This document shows, piece by piece, positions 28,301 through 39,363 of a DNA stretch of 64,000 nt. A program made the position numbers and the translations under genes. The notes below the pieces were generated by a model. That model made no database searches and had not been told where the DNA came from. It saw only the letters and a program-made list of their open reading frames with translations. Within the stretch, counting starts at the first letter, position 1, and each line of letters starts with the position of its first letter. This DNA comes from Malachius bipustulatus (Eukaryota; Arthropoda; Insecta; Coleoptera; Melyridae), in the NCBI GenBank assembly GCA_910589415.1, contig OU342637.1, forward strand, positions 36,920,162 through 36,984,161. Reading direction: 5' to 3'.

Positions 28301-31300
28301 TTATGGCTGTTAGGAATCTCTCCAAAATGACGTCATAAAATTTCAAGCGCTTATATCTCCGGTTTGATTAAACTGTTGTAGTGTTGGCACTGTTGACCTC
28401 GCTCTAACAAGTGTTGGCACTGTTGACCTCGCTCTTCATGTTTTCATGAAAAAATCGTCATAATTCTAATTTTTATGTGCTGTTAAGGAATCTCTCCAAA
28501 ATGACGTCACAGAATTTCAAGCGCTTATACCTAGGGTTTGATTAAACGCTTGTAACAATGTTGGCCTCGCTCTAACACTAATCCGCCATTGTTGTTACAA
28601 TTTTATTCAATTAGTCAGGTTTTCGTGAAAAAATCGGCATATTTCTGCTTTTTATGAACTATAAGGAATCTCTCCAAGGTGACATCACAGGATATTAAGC
28701 GCTTGAGTGCATTATATGATAATAGAAACTTGTATCAAATTATACTCGACAATTATTGTTGATCTGGCCTCGCTGTTGAGCCATTCAGCCATTTCAGAGT
28801 AGTTTTAGCATCGCCTTTTGTGCATGTAGTCATTTCAGTGCTGTTTTGGGCTTGTTTTGGAGTCATATACCTCCAAGCTGTCATATGTCAAATTATATCA
28901 AAGACGTATTTTGACGTCTCTGTTTAGCCATTAAGTCATTTAATAGCTGTCTCGCGCCTTCTTTAGAACAGTACCGCCTCTCTAGTCGATGTTTGTTTAA
29001 AAAGCAGTAATCAAAATAAATTGATCTCTCCAAGGTGACGTCAGAAAGTTTAAGAGCTTGAGTGTATTTTATGATTGAAGGAAACTTGTTTCGAAGATAG
29101 CTGCCATATGTCAAATTTTATCGGAGAATGGTTGTTTTGGGCCTCGCTGTTAAGCCACTCAGCCATTTCAAAGCTGTTTTGGCCTCTCCGTTTAGCCATT
29201 CAGTCATATAAGTGAGATTTTGCCTAGCTTTAGGGTAGTACCGCCAATATTTGTTTGAAAAATAGTAATAAAAAGCGATTGAATTATCAAATTAATTGAA
29301 AAATACCTAATTTTACCGATTTCTCTCCCATATCCGTATAATACGTATAGTTGCAGTCATTATAATCGATAGGAAGTATTTTTTTTTTATAATGTAACAT
29401 TCACGTGTCTCCAAAACTGTGATAGCCGCAGAAGATGAGGTGATAAACATGATTAACGTTGTTTGTTTACCGTCTTGGTATTTACCGACGCACCAAACAC
29501 ACCAACAAACCAACCAACCAGGCAGCCAAAGTCGTTCCCGCATTAATATCCATCATTGATATTTGCACGGTGTCAACCACAGAGAATGGCTCATCCGAGT
29601 CGGCCACCCTTCGGCCCCGTACCGCCTCCCCCCATATCGCACCCGCGACATCATATACAGCTCCGGAATGTAATAATTTATGTGACACCGAGTACGGGGA
29701 GTTGTAGATGAATCAAATTAGGACCTGCCGACCGACAATTCGGCGCAAAGAGATTTCCGCCGTGAATCACGCCGCGTCCGGAATTTATTTTGACACCCGA
29801 ATCTTCCCTAGATAAAAGTCACTATCCATCTTGGTCGCGGGCCGGGCGCGCGATGACAAATTCCTACCTGCCTGAATTATGAATCTCATATGGTGTGCCC
29901 CCCTTATAAGTCTCCATATTAATAAATCAAATCTGCGGGGAGGGACATTTATCATCGTCGTTAAATTTTGATTACCGTCGTCGTCTCTTGAGGTAGAAAA
30001 TCGGATAGGATAGGACGGGACGGGACGAGATGAGATGAGATGAGATGAAGCGGGAGAGAGACGTCCCTCCCGGTTCCCTAACTGTCCCTTCTTCTTCTAC
30101 ATTAATTATAAAAGTTGATATGATTCCCCGTCCGAGTTTATTACGAGAAGAAGTTAATATTTACGACGCAGTTTTGAAATCTGAAACGACGCCAGTATAG
30201 TATAAGAGATAACTGACAGAGATAAGCTTTGTCAGTAATAGTTTTTACGGCCCGTGTCCGTTCGGGTCAACTAAACACGTCGCGACGGATGAGCGGAGCT
30301 GTCCCTCTTACTTGTCTTATGTCGCCCACTCTCGACCAAAACGGTCGGTAATGTTCAATTGAATTGCAGAACGGCGGTGCGAAGGACGGCCTGGACATGA
30401 ACCTGGCGCTCGCCTGGCAGAAGGGCTACACCGGCAAGGGCGTCGTCGTTTCCATCCTGGACGACGGCATCCAGACCAATCATCCGGACCTCGCTCAGAA
30501 CTACGTAAGTAATCCGTTTGTCCCTTTTCACACCCCCGTCCTGGATAATTTCCCGATTTTCACGTTCACGTCAACAAGTAGAGTATTAATGATGTTTTGC
30601 CGTTATCTGTTTTCTTTTTTTTTCTCTCTTCTTTTACTTACTCACAGCTTGAGAACAACACAGCACGGCGGGAGTAGTATAGTAAACTTATCAGAAGCTA
30701 TACAATTGTACGGGATCTGACAGTTTCTTTGTTGATTTATGTATAGGACCCCCTGGCCAGCACGGACATAAACGGGAACGACGACGATCCGATGCCGCAG
30801 GATAACGGCGACAATAAGCACGGGACTCGGTGCGCCGGCGAAGTGGCCGGCGTCGCTTACAACCAGTTCTGCGGGATCGGAGTCGCTTACAATGCCAGCA
30901 TCGGCGGTGAGTATTTTACTTATCTTCCCTAAAAAGGGGGCTTTACACGACGGCAATAACTCGTACGAGCTACTAGCACTTAGCAGCGTGTAAAACCCCC
31001 TTTACATTTTATTTCATTATTATGTTTAGTTTTTTTATCACGTCTTTGCTGTCTCCCCCTTTTTTATCCTGTCTCTGCAGGTCTTCAAGTTCTTCTCCTG
31101 TTTGAGACTCGGTTAATGTCTATAAACCCTTAGTGTTCTTCTGGAATGCACTTCGAGAATTGTTTTTTTTCGAACTTCTTTCTAGAGTTCCGAATGTTCT
31201 ATTTCTGGGACATTCTAGACAGTGGTAGGTTCAGATGGGTCGTGAAAGTTAATTCTCGAGCTTTCCTTTTTACGGCCGAGATTTACCGACGCAATCGTCG

Positions 31301-33870
31301 CGAGGTACCGGGATAACAAGAGCCTTTTGGCCACAATACTCAACCAATCGGAACCCCTTTTCGATGCAGAGATTAACGAAAAATAATTGAACGAAACCAA
31401 AACTAAGCCCGCACTATAAAAGAAGCCACAACTGAAGGATGACGCAAAGATGTCTCCGGTAGACAATGATAGGTAGGGTAAAACAGGAGTAGGTGGATTA
31501 AGTTTAATAAGTAAAATAAATTATGCACCCCCGTGAACGGGTAAGTTTTAATTTTGAAACGCTTGAACGAACACGTTACATATGCCGGCACTTAATGGGA
31601 CGTGTTTTATCGTCTGCAGTTTATCCGTGGCCTGTTTAATAATTGATTGTCGTTAATTAATCCCGTTAACTGGTCTATTAATTCGAGAATGTAATATTCA
31701 AGCAGCGGGCGAGGTGGAGTGAGGCTAGGGGGATGTCCCTATGAACTTGACTCTACAACTACAACACACTTGTCACTTGTCGCTTATCACTTGTCGTTTG
31801 ATAATAATTTAGCAGGAGGGAGTGCAGAGCTGAGCAGATCCGGGGCGAGACGAGAGGATATTTATATTTAAGATCTGGGGGATTCTCCGCGCGCGCGGCG
31901 GTTCCACCGGCACAAGAGACAGGGAGAGCTCTGTGTAGCTTCACGAGATTATGATGATGGAGCATAAAGAACGACCGGGGACCAATTAAACCCCGAGAAA
32001 TAATTCTCCTCTTTTAGTGTGTACCTTAACTTCTTTACGAGCTACTTCGGTAAATTAAGTCATTTGCGGGTACCTAAAATTATTTTCGTCTCTTGTGCGC
32101 GACGGGGAGGGCGAGCGAACGAGCGCGAGTGTATTTCCCGGTGAAATTGAATCGAGGTAGTTTTAAAATTCATGCCGCGACGATCGGAAGGTAGGTAGGT
32201 ACGACACGACGACCAATGAATGAATTATTGTTTTCGATTGATTTTTTTTCCGTCAGTCAGATGTTTGTTCGTTCGAGTGGACGGGAATGAATGAATTAAT
32301 TAGTCGGTCGTAAGAGCGGTTGACTGTTTCAATAAATTACAAAACTGGCGAATTTTCGCGGTCGGATTAAAATGTTTTTGCTTGTAGGTAGGGGTACTTG
32401 GGCCGCCGCCGCCGCGGAGGAAATTAAAAGAGCTGCCGGAAAATCACAATAGCTATAGGTTTTGCTTGCAGCTGTCTGAGCTCTCCTCTTGCTTCATTAA
32501 CATTTAAACTGAATTATATTTGCTTAATAATGTTAATTTATTCATGACCGGTGGAAACTTTGATCAAGTAAATTTACATTTCCAGTCAGCCCGGCAAGTA
32601 CGAACGTACTTCGCAGATAGGTACATTGGAGATATGTACCTCAACCCTTGGAATTATGAAAATAAAACTGGAAAAATCTCTATTAATCCATCGTTAGAAG
32701 ATTACCTCGAAACTATTCAACAGATTCGAATCAGCATGGTAATTAGTAGAAGCTATTTAGGTTGTTATTTGCTACTTCCAGACTGATCGAGAATAGATGC
32801 GTTCTGGAAACAAACCTCGAAATCAAAATTCTGAAGGTATTAAAGGAATTTTCGAGAATAAATCGATACAGGTAGCAATCTAGATCGTTATTTGATACTC
32901 CTAGACTGATCGAGAATGGTTGAGTTCTGGAAACAAAAATTGGAAACGATCTGGAATGGACCGGTAGCAATCATTTAATGTGTTGCGATGCAATACACAC
33001 AAAGCGAGTTTGTAAATAAAAGAATTATAACAGAATATGTGTAATATATGTCGCATGGAGCCTCATACAAAAGGGTGGAGATTGATAAAAGGGCACGCGC
33101 GCACCCGGCGATCAGATTGAACGGGTGTTCATTTTAGGCGTACCCGCACCCGCAACCCAAATGTAAATCTGTTTTCACGAGGATTTGATAGTTCACACAT
33201 ACACGGAGAGTCCCTTGTTCCGTCCGTCCGTCCGTCGTGCGTCCGTAGACTGTATGGAAAAGGGATGGATATTGCCTTTATGCAAAAGCACTGCCGGTGT
33301 TTTAATATAATCATGCTCCGGGGGGTAGTTATATGAAAATGTGACATTATTGTGTGAATTTCTGTGCGGGCGCGCCGGCTTATCCTTCATCTACTTTTAC
33401 ATTTTCCAGATAATGTCCGCATTCATAAGAATTTATTATTATTGCCGTTTGTTTTATAAAAGTTTACTCCGCCGATGAAACCGGATTTTACGACTTTTTT
33501 CGCCTTAATAAATTCCTCCCGCTTTTAATTTTATAATTGAATTTATCTCTTATCATGTCGTTTCGTGAGGGAAGCGTTGTTTCGCTCTCGTTCGCGTCCG
33601 TATCTTCTCGTTATTAAAACGGATCACAACCTTTTTCGTCCTAATTAAGAATTATATTCGTCGTATTTCCCTAAATAGGTTTCCACTGGAATCGGTAAAT
33701 TTGATCAAATCGTAACCGGTTTAATGGATTTATTGCACAATCTGGCTGACGTGTTCAATTCACCGTTACCTAAAGAGGGCTATTTGACGGGGTAAACTCA
33801 CTTTGAATAAACGACCACAAGTCGCTCTTTCATTTTAAGGCCCCAGAGTACGTTGCTTTTGCGTATATGT

Positions 33871-33906
<36 letters not shown>

Positions 33907-36900
33907 ATCAATTTGCCCAACAGAACAGGTCCACTTACAGGCAAACTAAAAAAGTGAATACACAATTAATAATAACAATAATAACCAATAATAACACAAG
34001 TAAACCAAAGGTAACCCCAAACAATCATAAATAATATTCAGTCTCACTGAATGAACAAAAACAGGAATAACAAAGCCATCAATAAAACAAAAATCACATC
34101 GAAGCATTACACAAATCAACCAAGTTAACCTATTTATACATACAAACATACTGACAAGCAGTATAGCTTAACACGTATATTAATATTAATAACAATAATA
34201 ACAACAAAAACAAAAAACATCATCAAAGCCAAGCAACTACTTGCAGTTTTGCTCTATGAAATTGTAAAATTCTCTAAAATCACCAAAGATATCACAACCC
34301 GAACTCACCCCATTATAAAGGCTGCACATGCGACTTACAGGAGAGTTCTGCAATATACAAGTCCTGGCTTTTGAATTGTAAAAGGTTATACATTTACGGG
34401 TCGCCTGTCTGGGGACCAAAAAGTTAAGTCTCTCCAACAGAAATGAACAATCAATATTATATGATACAATATTATAGAGGAATTTAAGATTTATTACTGT
34501 CCGCCTGGAGGAGAGAGCCTTACATTCAAAGTTAGATAATAATCTCATATGATCATATCCCCTAACAGGGTAGACTCCGCACTTCTTATAATGTAAATAT
34601 TTCAGGAACCGCCTATGGACACCTTCAAGCATATCGCTATAAGTCGAATATGCGGGATCCCAAACAACAACGGCATACTCCAATATAGATCTCACAAATG
34701 CATTGAAAAGACTTTGAATGGCCTCCAGATCTCTAAAGGAGCGTGTATTTCGAATAATGAAACCCAGAGTTCTATTGGCCCTATTTGTGACAGTTACAAT
34801 ATGATCGCTGAATCTGAGCTCGCTGTCGATCGAAACCCCAAGATCCTTAACAGTTTTGCACCTATGTAAATTCATGTGGTTTATTGAATAATTGTGATCT
34901 ATCGAACAGTTCTTTCTGGTTACTGTCAGTATGCTGCATTTCGCTATGTTCAACGCCAGAGAGTTCTTTACGCACCATGAGTTGACGTTGTCCATATCTA
35001 TCTGCAATAGTTCGCAATCAGTAGCACTTTCTATCCTTCGAAAAAACTTCAGGTCATCAGCAAAAAGCAGTTTGTGCGATGAAATGTACGTCATTGTGAC
35101 GTCTTTAATTTTGAATTTTTATGACGTCTTATTGACGCCGCTTTCTCTGCCAGTTGGGTGGTTACTGTTTTGGTAAATTTCACTAAAATTTCAATCATAA
35201 CAGCATGTGTCCTTCATGTCCTAATTTACGTATTTTTTACGTCATTATGGCGTGTTGCTTGAGTGAATAAAGGAAATCTTTTATCTGAGACATTTCGTCA
35301 TAATAATGACGAAATTACGCCATTCTCATGTCAATAATTTCATTAGTCACCAAAAAATGACGTCTTATCGACGACGATCTTATGACATTGCCGTTATATT
35401 TTTGACAAGCTGCTCTGTTATTTTGAGGTACCAGTACGTGTTGCTGTTTACATATTTTTTCATGGTCGTTACGACGTCATTCTCACGTCAATAATTTCGT
35501 TCTTCAGCGTCGCCGAACAGAAAAAACCTGACGTCTTATAGACGCTGTTCTGTTCTGCTTGAGTGGTTCGCTGTCTTCACGTCCTAAATAAGGATTGTTT
35601 TATGTCATTTGAGCATTTTTACGTCATTTTTTGACATGTTGCTTATATGAATAAAGGACGTCTTGTAGCTGCGACTTTTCATCGTCATTACGACGTCATT
35701 CTTATGGCAATAATTTCGTCATTCGACCGAACACCAAAAAATGACGTCTTATTGACGTTGTTCTATTACCTGGGTGGTTTACAGACTGTCTTGTTATTAT
35801 TATTTGAAAACACGTTTTTTTACACCTTTTTATGATTTTTTTGTTATTGTTGCAAATTTTAGGTGTCCGAATGCTGGACGGCGTGGTCAACGACGCGGTC
35901 GAGGCGCGCGCTCTCGGCCTCAACCCCGAGCACATCGACATCTACAGCGCGTCGTGGGGCCCCGAAGACGACGGAAAAACGGTCGACGGACCCGGTCCGC
36001 TGGCCAGACGCGCCTTCATCTACGGCGTCACCAGCGGTCGCAAGGGCAAGGGTTCGATCTTCGTCTGGGCGTCAGGGAACGGGGGCCGTCACACCGACTC
36101 CTGCAACTGCGACGGCTACACCAACAGCATCTTCACACTCAGCATATCCAGCGCCACTCAGGGAGGGTGAGTCTCCATCGTAACAATTTTTACGGTTCAG
36201 GATGACGTGAACGAATGTTTCAGGTACAAGCCGTGGTACTTGGAAGAGTGCTCCTCGACTCTGGCGACTACGTACAGTTCTGGGACTCCGGGACACGATA
36301 AGAGCGTCGCGACGGTCGACATGGACGCACGTCTCCGCCCCGATCACATCTGCACGGTGGAGCATACCGGAACGTCGGCTTCCGCTCCCTTGGCGGCCGG
36401 TATATGCGCTCTGGCGCTAGAGGCGAACCCCAGTCTGACGTGGCGTGATATGCAATTCCTCGTCGTGCTGACGTCTCGCTCCTCGCCGCTGGAGAAGGAG
36501 TCCGGCTGGATCACGAACGGCGTTAACCGCAAGGTCAGTCATAAGTTCGGGTATGGGTTGATGGACGCATCCGCGCTCGTCGCGTTGGCCGAGAAATGGA
36601 CCACGGTTCCCTCGCAGCACATCTGCAAGTCGCAGGAACTGATCGAGGACCGCCAGATCGACGCCGCGTACGGCTTCACCTTGACGTTACACATGGACGT
36701 GGACGCTTGCTCGAACTCGCTGAACGAAGTCAACTTCCTGGAGCACGTCCAGTGCAAGATCTCGTTGCGATTCTTCCCGAGAGGGAACCTCAGGATCCTG
36801 CTCACCTCGCCCATGGGCACCACGTCGACTTTACTGTTTGAACGGCCGCGCGACGTCGTCAGCTCGAACTTCGACGATTGGCCGTTCCTGAGCGTCCACT

Positions 36901-39363
36901 TCTGGGGCGAGAAGTCCGCCGGTCGCTGGACCCTGCAAATCGTCAACGCGGGAAATCGACACGTCAACCAGGCGGGGATACTCAGGAAATGGCAGTTGAT
37001 CTTCTACGGGACGGCGACGAACCCGATCCGATTGCGCCAGACCACTTCTCAACCGTTGCAGTGGAAATCGTCGATCAGCTCGTTCTCGTTTCCCACTCAA
37101 CCGGAACCGGTGACGCCGGTCACGGACAACTTCTTCAACCCGGACCAGTTCAAGGGGTTCAATAACTTCCCGAACATTTATTCGTTTGCCGGATCCGATC
37201 CGGAGCAGTCGATTACTTCTCTGGACGGTAAGAAAGCGATCACCAGGGAGAATAACCACATCGACAATGACGAAGAGACGAAGGAAAATTGCGATGAGCA
37301 ATGCGACGATCAGGGTTGCTTCGGTCGTGGGCCAAGTAAATGCATCGCCTGCAGGAGCAAGCGAATGGATAAGTAAATAGGCCTCCTCTTTTTTTATTTT
37401 TGAAGCGTGTTTCAACTGATTTTTTTGCAGGAATTGCGTGAGTAGCTGCCCCCCGAGGAGCTACTCAGACTCGGACGGTACCTGTCAAGCGTGCCACGAA
37501 GCCTGCGAGACTTGCACCGGATCCGATCAGAAGAATTGTCTATCCTGCGCGCCCGGTCACGTGTACGTCGTCGACATGAACATCTGCATGCAACAGTGCC
37601 CCGACGGATACTTTGAGAGTAAGTCGTCTCGATCTGATTGAAAAACGAGTCTGAGCGTGATTCTTCGACAGATACGATGGATAAGACCTGCTTGGCGTGC
37701 CAGGCTAACTGCGCCGAGTGCCAAGAGAGACCGGACTATTGCACTAGCTGCGAGCATCACCTCTTGCTCTACCAGAACAAGTGTCTCGCTTCGTGCCCGA
37801 CGAAAACTTACGAGACGGACGATGAAACGTGAGTAGATATACGAGCGAGTTGGCATGAGTGTAATTTATTTTGTCTGATAGATGCGCGGCTTGTCACGAG
37901 AGCTGCGAGACTTGCGCCGGGTCCAACAGTTCCCAGTGCATCACTTGCGGTCCCGGCTTGTTCTGGCAGGACGGACGATGCGTCGGCGAATGCCCGGCGC
38001 ACAGGTACGCTGATCCGCGTCGTCACGAGTGCATCGAGTGCCCGCCCGGCTGCTCCGAGTGCAACAGGACCGCGTGCATCTCCTGTCTGGACGACTGGCA
38101 GATCAACACGAACGGGCGTTGTGTCCCGCACGGAAGCGAGAAGTGCGATATCGGTGAGTGGGACTTACCTCCTCCTCTCCCTCCTCCCCCATAGGGAGAG
38201 AGAAGTTTTTTGAGTTTTTATTTATTCATTCATCTTCCTTTGATATTCAGATCAATACTTCGACGGCGGTCTATGCAAGCCGTGCCACTCCACCTGCGAA
38301 TCGTGTGACGGTCCGACCGAGCACGCCTGCCTCTCCTGCAGCAACCCACTCATCCTGCAGCAGAGCAGGTGCGTGGCGGTCTGCGACCGCGGCTCCTATC
38401 ACAACAAGGGGACCCGCATGTGTCAGCCGTGCATGCACACGTGCCTCGACTGCATCTCCAAGTCCAACTGTACCCATTGCGTCGAGAACTTACAGGTAAG
38501 ACGCGTTTTAGACGATTCGTTGCGGCGTCGGCTAAAATTTTGTATTTTTCAGCTCCAGAGTGGCGAGTGCAAGGCGACCTGTGCCCCGGGCTACTACAGC
38601 GACAAGGACGTGTGCAAACGCTGCTACATGAGCTGCGGCACCTGCAGCGGGCCCAGGCAGGAGCAGTGCGTCACCTGTCCGGCATCGTGGCAACTCTTCA
38701 ACGGAGAGTGCAGACCAAACTGTCCCAAGGGGTACTATAAAACGGAATACGGGTGTCAGAAGTGCCATTATTCTTGCAGGAACTGTCCAGGTATGTCTCT
38801 TCTTTTATTTGTTCATTGTTCTGTTTCTGCAGTGAAACCTGAATGGCTTTGAGGTATCTTACACCTTACATTTAGGAGCCAACAGATTTCATTGCAGCTT
38901 AGAAGGGATCATGATCTAACGAATTCGATTGTTTCAGGGTGTAGTGTTCAGGAAGACAAGAGACGGATAGACGTGGAAGCCTTACTGTTATCAGCGCAGC
39001 CAGTATCAAATTTACAATTCGTGAACCCAATTAATTTTATAACCGGTCTAGTTATAATAGCATGTCTGTGTATAATAATCTTATTCGTAGCTATATTTAT
39101 AATTTTACAGGTAAGTTTTTGGTTGTGGGTGGGTAACAATTATTGTTAGATAACAATCTGATGGTTTTTTTTTTGTGTTGCAGAGGAACAGTATACAAGC
39201 CAATCAGGGCGGATACAGCAGGGTGTCGATAAAGAAGCCTAAGGTCACTTGCAACTACAATGTGGTCGCCGTTAGTGACGGGGACTCGAGTGATTCCGAC
39301 AGTTCAGAAGGCCATAACCTGATAACCCCGAAACCGGAGAAACCGGAACGGACTGCATGTTAA
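16117..39363 (+). CDS. Fur2: Furin-like proprotein convertase (furin-like protease 2), 3' twelve exons
   Basis: Predicted calcium-dependent subtilisin-family convertase that cuts precursor proteins at basic sites in the secretory pathway. Joined exons: 16117-16344, 30370-30504, 30747-30906, 35863-36166, 36224-37372, 37431-37618, 37672-37828, 37882-38153, 38251-38495, 38553-38790, 38938-39110, 39184-39363. All junctions are AG/GT with matching phases, giving 1142 codons plus TAA. Counting from the first codon here: auto-cleavage site KKRRKR (10-15); catalytic Asp107 (SILDDG), His146 (NKHGT), oxyanion Asn247 (ASGNGG), Ser327 (HTGTSASAP); P domain around 395-545; about eight furin-type Cys-rich repeats; membrane helix about 1058-1082; 59-residue cytoplasmic tail with an acidic serine cluster ([13 protein letters not shown]). 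The cysteine array, membrane anchor and tail match Drosophila Fur2 rather than short furins or PC2. The signal peptide and most of the pro-domain are missing, so the gene starts upstream of the window. All key residues are present and it appears functional. Confidence 0.95.
17235..17654. repeat. Short-period minisatellite (left part)
   Basis: Units of roughly 30-38 bp, consensus acaatccagattagctcgtt followed by a T-run and tgcg. More than ten degenerate copies. The array resumes at 18530 after an inserted LTR. Confidence 0.88.
17655..18529. mobile_element. Solo LTR inside the minisatellite
   Basis: An 875-bp segment starting tgtaacgggattttc and ending ggatttcgttaca: terminal TG...CA with a 7-bp inverted repeat (TGTAACG/CGTTACA). 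It is flanked by GCGT at 17651-17654 and 18530-18533, a 4-bp target duplication. The interior has no coding region, as expected for an LTR left after recombination. Gypsy or BEL/Pao type cannot be told from this. Confidence 0.82.
18530..18715. repeat. Short-period minisatellite (right part)
   Basis: Continues the 17235-17654 array (aatccaggttagttcgtt units with T-runs), confirming that the LTR split one array. Confidence 0.85.
18716..21025. other. Intron of the protease gene, no feature recognised
   Basis: No exon or clear repeat. GC-rich patches with (CCG)n occur near 19890-20130 and 20280-20300. Confidence 0.45.
21026..21740. mobile_element. LTR-like remnant related to the 17655 and 24915 copies
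   Basis: Begins tgtaacggttac like the solo LTR start. It shares cttaattgattc...ggttcggtcccc and ccgttactaag with the piece at 24915, and gtgcactca.tacatgc with the solo LTR. The right end is not clear and no target duplication is visible, so the end is approximate. No internal retroelement genes follow. Confidence 0.55.
21741..24605. other. Intron of the protease gene, no feature recognised
   Basis: No exon, RNA gene or clear repeat recognised on either strand; composition is mixed. Confidence 0.4.
24866..25440. mobile_element. Inverted-repeat MITE carrying an LTR insertion
   Basis: The left end (tgtggcaattaacgaagagg, continuing through ggacacgtgtcctaagatcg) is the near reverse complement of the right end (cgatcttaggacacgtgtcc...aattgccaca). 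Arms are about 53 bp. The interior holds an LTR-related piece. Target duplication unclear. Confidence 0.75.
24915..25323. mobile_element. LTR-like remnant nested in a MITE
   Basis: Ends aactttggatttcgttaca, like the solo LTR end at 18529, and shares cttaatt.attc...ggttcggtccccaa with the piece at 21026. The 5' terminus is diverged or lost, so the exact start is uncertain. Confidence 0.55.
25501..27499. other. Intron of the protease gene, no feature recognised
   Basis: No exon recognised. A short (TCTA)n run at about 25962-25981 and a (GGA)n run at about 26743-26765 are the only simple repeats noted. Confidence 0.4.
27500..29290. repeat. Tandem array, about 175-bp units, each with a TGACGTCA-type site
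   Basis: The anchor tctccaaa(a/g)tgacgtca recurs at about 27641, 27824, 28003, 28183, 28319, 28493, 28670 and 29023. Between anchors lie ttcaagcgcttatatc, ggtttgattaaacgcttg, ggcctcgctctaacac and cgtcataattct blocks. Units lose similarity toward the right. TGACGTCA is the CREB/ATF core palindrome; any regulatory role is inference. Confidence 0.9.
29291..30369. other. End of the 14-kb intron
   Basis: No feature apart from a short (GAGAT)n run near 30028-30047 and the acceptor region before 30370. Confidence 0.45.
30370..30504 (+). CDS. Fur2: Fur2 exon: catalytic Asp
   Basis: Acceptor ttgcag ends at 30369, donor gtaagt begins at 30505; 45 codons, phase 0 at both ends. Starts [11 protein letters not shown] and carries the SILDDG catalytic aspartate motif. 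A 14,025-bp intron separates it from the previous exon. Confidence 0.95.
30747..30906 (+). CDS. Fur2: Fur2 exon: catalytic His
   Basis: Acceptor gtatag ends at 30746, donor gtgagt begins at 30907; enters in phase 0 and leaves in phase 1. Carries an acidic calcium-site-like stretch (GNDDDP) and the [13 protein letters not shown] histidine motif. Confidence 0.95.
30907..33867. other. Left part of the 5-kb protease intron
   Basis: No exon recognised. A diverged tandem pair (cta..cagactgatcgagaat...gttctggaaacaaa) lies at about 32772-32936, and a (GTCC)n run at about 33221-33238. Confidence 0.5.
33868..35094 (-). mobile_element. 5'-truncated CR1/jockey-type non-LTR retrotransposon
   Basis: The minus-strand open frame 35094-34237 (285 aa) is the C-terminal part of a reverse transcriptase. 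It starts just before the catalytic box [10 protein letters not shown] and continues through [14 protein letters not shown] and KDLGVSIDS, family-typical blocks downstream of the YADD/FADD box. The upstream palm, fingers and endonuclease are missing. The 3' side runs to a (TTTA)n tract at 33868-33906 (AAAT repeats on the element strand), a plausible tail. Truncated and inactive, inside a protease intron in antisense orientation. Confidence 0.88.
35085..35790. repeat. TGACGTC-rich repeat block
   Basis: Many TGACGTC/GACGTCA words spaced 40-120 bp apart, with repeated tgacgtctta.tgacg and gtcattctca.gtcaataattt blocks. It ends near tgacgttgttctattacctggg, resembling the right end of the CCCAGG-type transposon at 55862-57872. 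Probably a degraded relative of it. Confidence 0.6.
35863..36166 (+). CDS. Fur2: Fur2 exon: oxyanion Asn
   Basis: Acceptor tttag ends at 35862, donor gtgagt begins at 36167; the split Gly codon is restored. Contains [11 protein letters not shown] and VWASGNGG, the oxyanion-hole asparagine motif of convertases. A 4,956-bp intron with a retrotransposon remnant precedes it. Confidence 0.95.
36224..37372 (+). CDS. Fur2: Fur2 exon: catalytic Ser, P domain, first Cys repeat
   Basis: Largest exon (1149 bp), after a 57-bp intron. It opens [11 protein letters not shown], carries the serine motif [13 protein letters not shown], then the whole P (homoB) domain with [14 protein letters not shown] and [11 protein letters not shown], then a low-complexity linker and the first cysteine cluster. 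The donor reads aa|gtaaat at 37372/37373; the next exon completes a Lys codon. Confidence 0.95.
37431..37618 (+). CDS. Fur2: Fur2 exon: furin-like Cys-rich repeats
   Basis: Acceptor ttttttgcag at 37421-37430, donor gtaagt at 37619. Encodes [11 protein letters not shown] and a CxxCHxxCxxC furin repeat. The introns on both sides are under 60 bp. Confidence 0.93.
37672..37828 (+). CDS. Fur2: Fur2 exon: furin-like Cys-rich repeat
   Basis: Acceptor cgacag ends at 37671, donor gtgagt begins at 37829. Encodes one repeat from [11 protein letters not shown] to [11 protein letters not shown]. Split codons at both ends restore Asn and Thr. Confidence 0.92.
37882..38153 (+). CDS. Fur2: Fur2 exon: furin-like Cys-rich repeats
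   Basis: Acceptor gatag ends at 37881, donor gtgagt begins at 38154. Encodes [11 protein letters not shown] and [11 protein letters not shown] repeats, ending in phase 1. Confidence 0.93.
38251..38495 (+). CDS. Fur2: Fur2 exon: furin-like Cys-rich repeats
   Basis: Acceptor attcag ends at 38250, donor gtaaga begins at 38496. Encodes [11 protein letters not shown] and [11 protein letters not shown] repeats, ending in phase 0. Confidence 0.93.
38553..38790 (+). CDS. Fur2: Fur2 exon: furin-like Cys-rich repeats
   Basis: Acceptor tttcag ends at 38552, donor gtatgt begins at 38791. Encodes [11 protein letters not shown] and the start of a final partial repeat, [11 protein letters not shown], ending in phase 1. 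Confidence 0.92.
38938..39110 (+). CDS. Fur2: Fur2 exon: transmembrane segment
   Basis: Acceptor tttcag ends at 38937, donor gtaagt begins at 39111. After a short juxtamembrane stretch ([13 protein letters not shown]) it encodes about 25 hydrophobic residues ([12 protein letters not shown] onward), the single membrane anchor. Codon use is more AT-rich than in the catalytic exons. Confidence 0.92.
39184..39363 (+). CDS. Fur2: Fur2 terminal exon: cytoplasmic tail and stop
   Basis: Acceptor tgttgcag ends at 39183; TAA at 39361-39363. The 59-residue tail contains [10 protein letters not shown] and the acidic serine cluster [13 protein letters not shown]. In mammalian furin a CK2-type acidic cluster directs Golgi retrieval; the same role here is inference. 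Confidence 0.92.
   Translation, partial: RNSIQANQGGYSRVSIKKPKVTCNYNVVAVSDGDSSDSDSSEGHNLITPKPEKPERTAC

Noticed and set aside
35774..36205. 143-codon plus-strand frame rich in Arg and His
   Set aside because: Wrong-frame reading over the protease exon 35863-36166, whose true frame carries the SGNGG motif.
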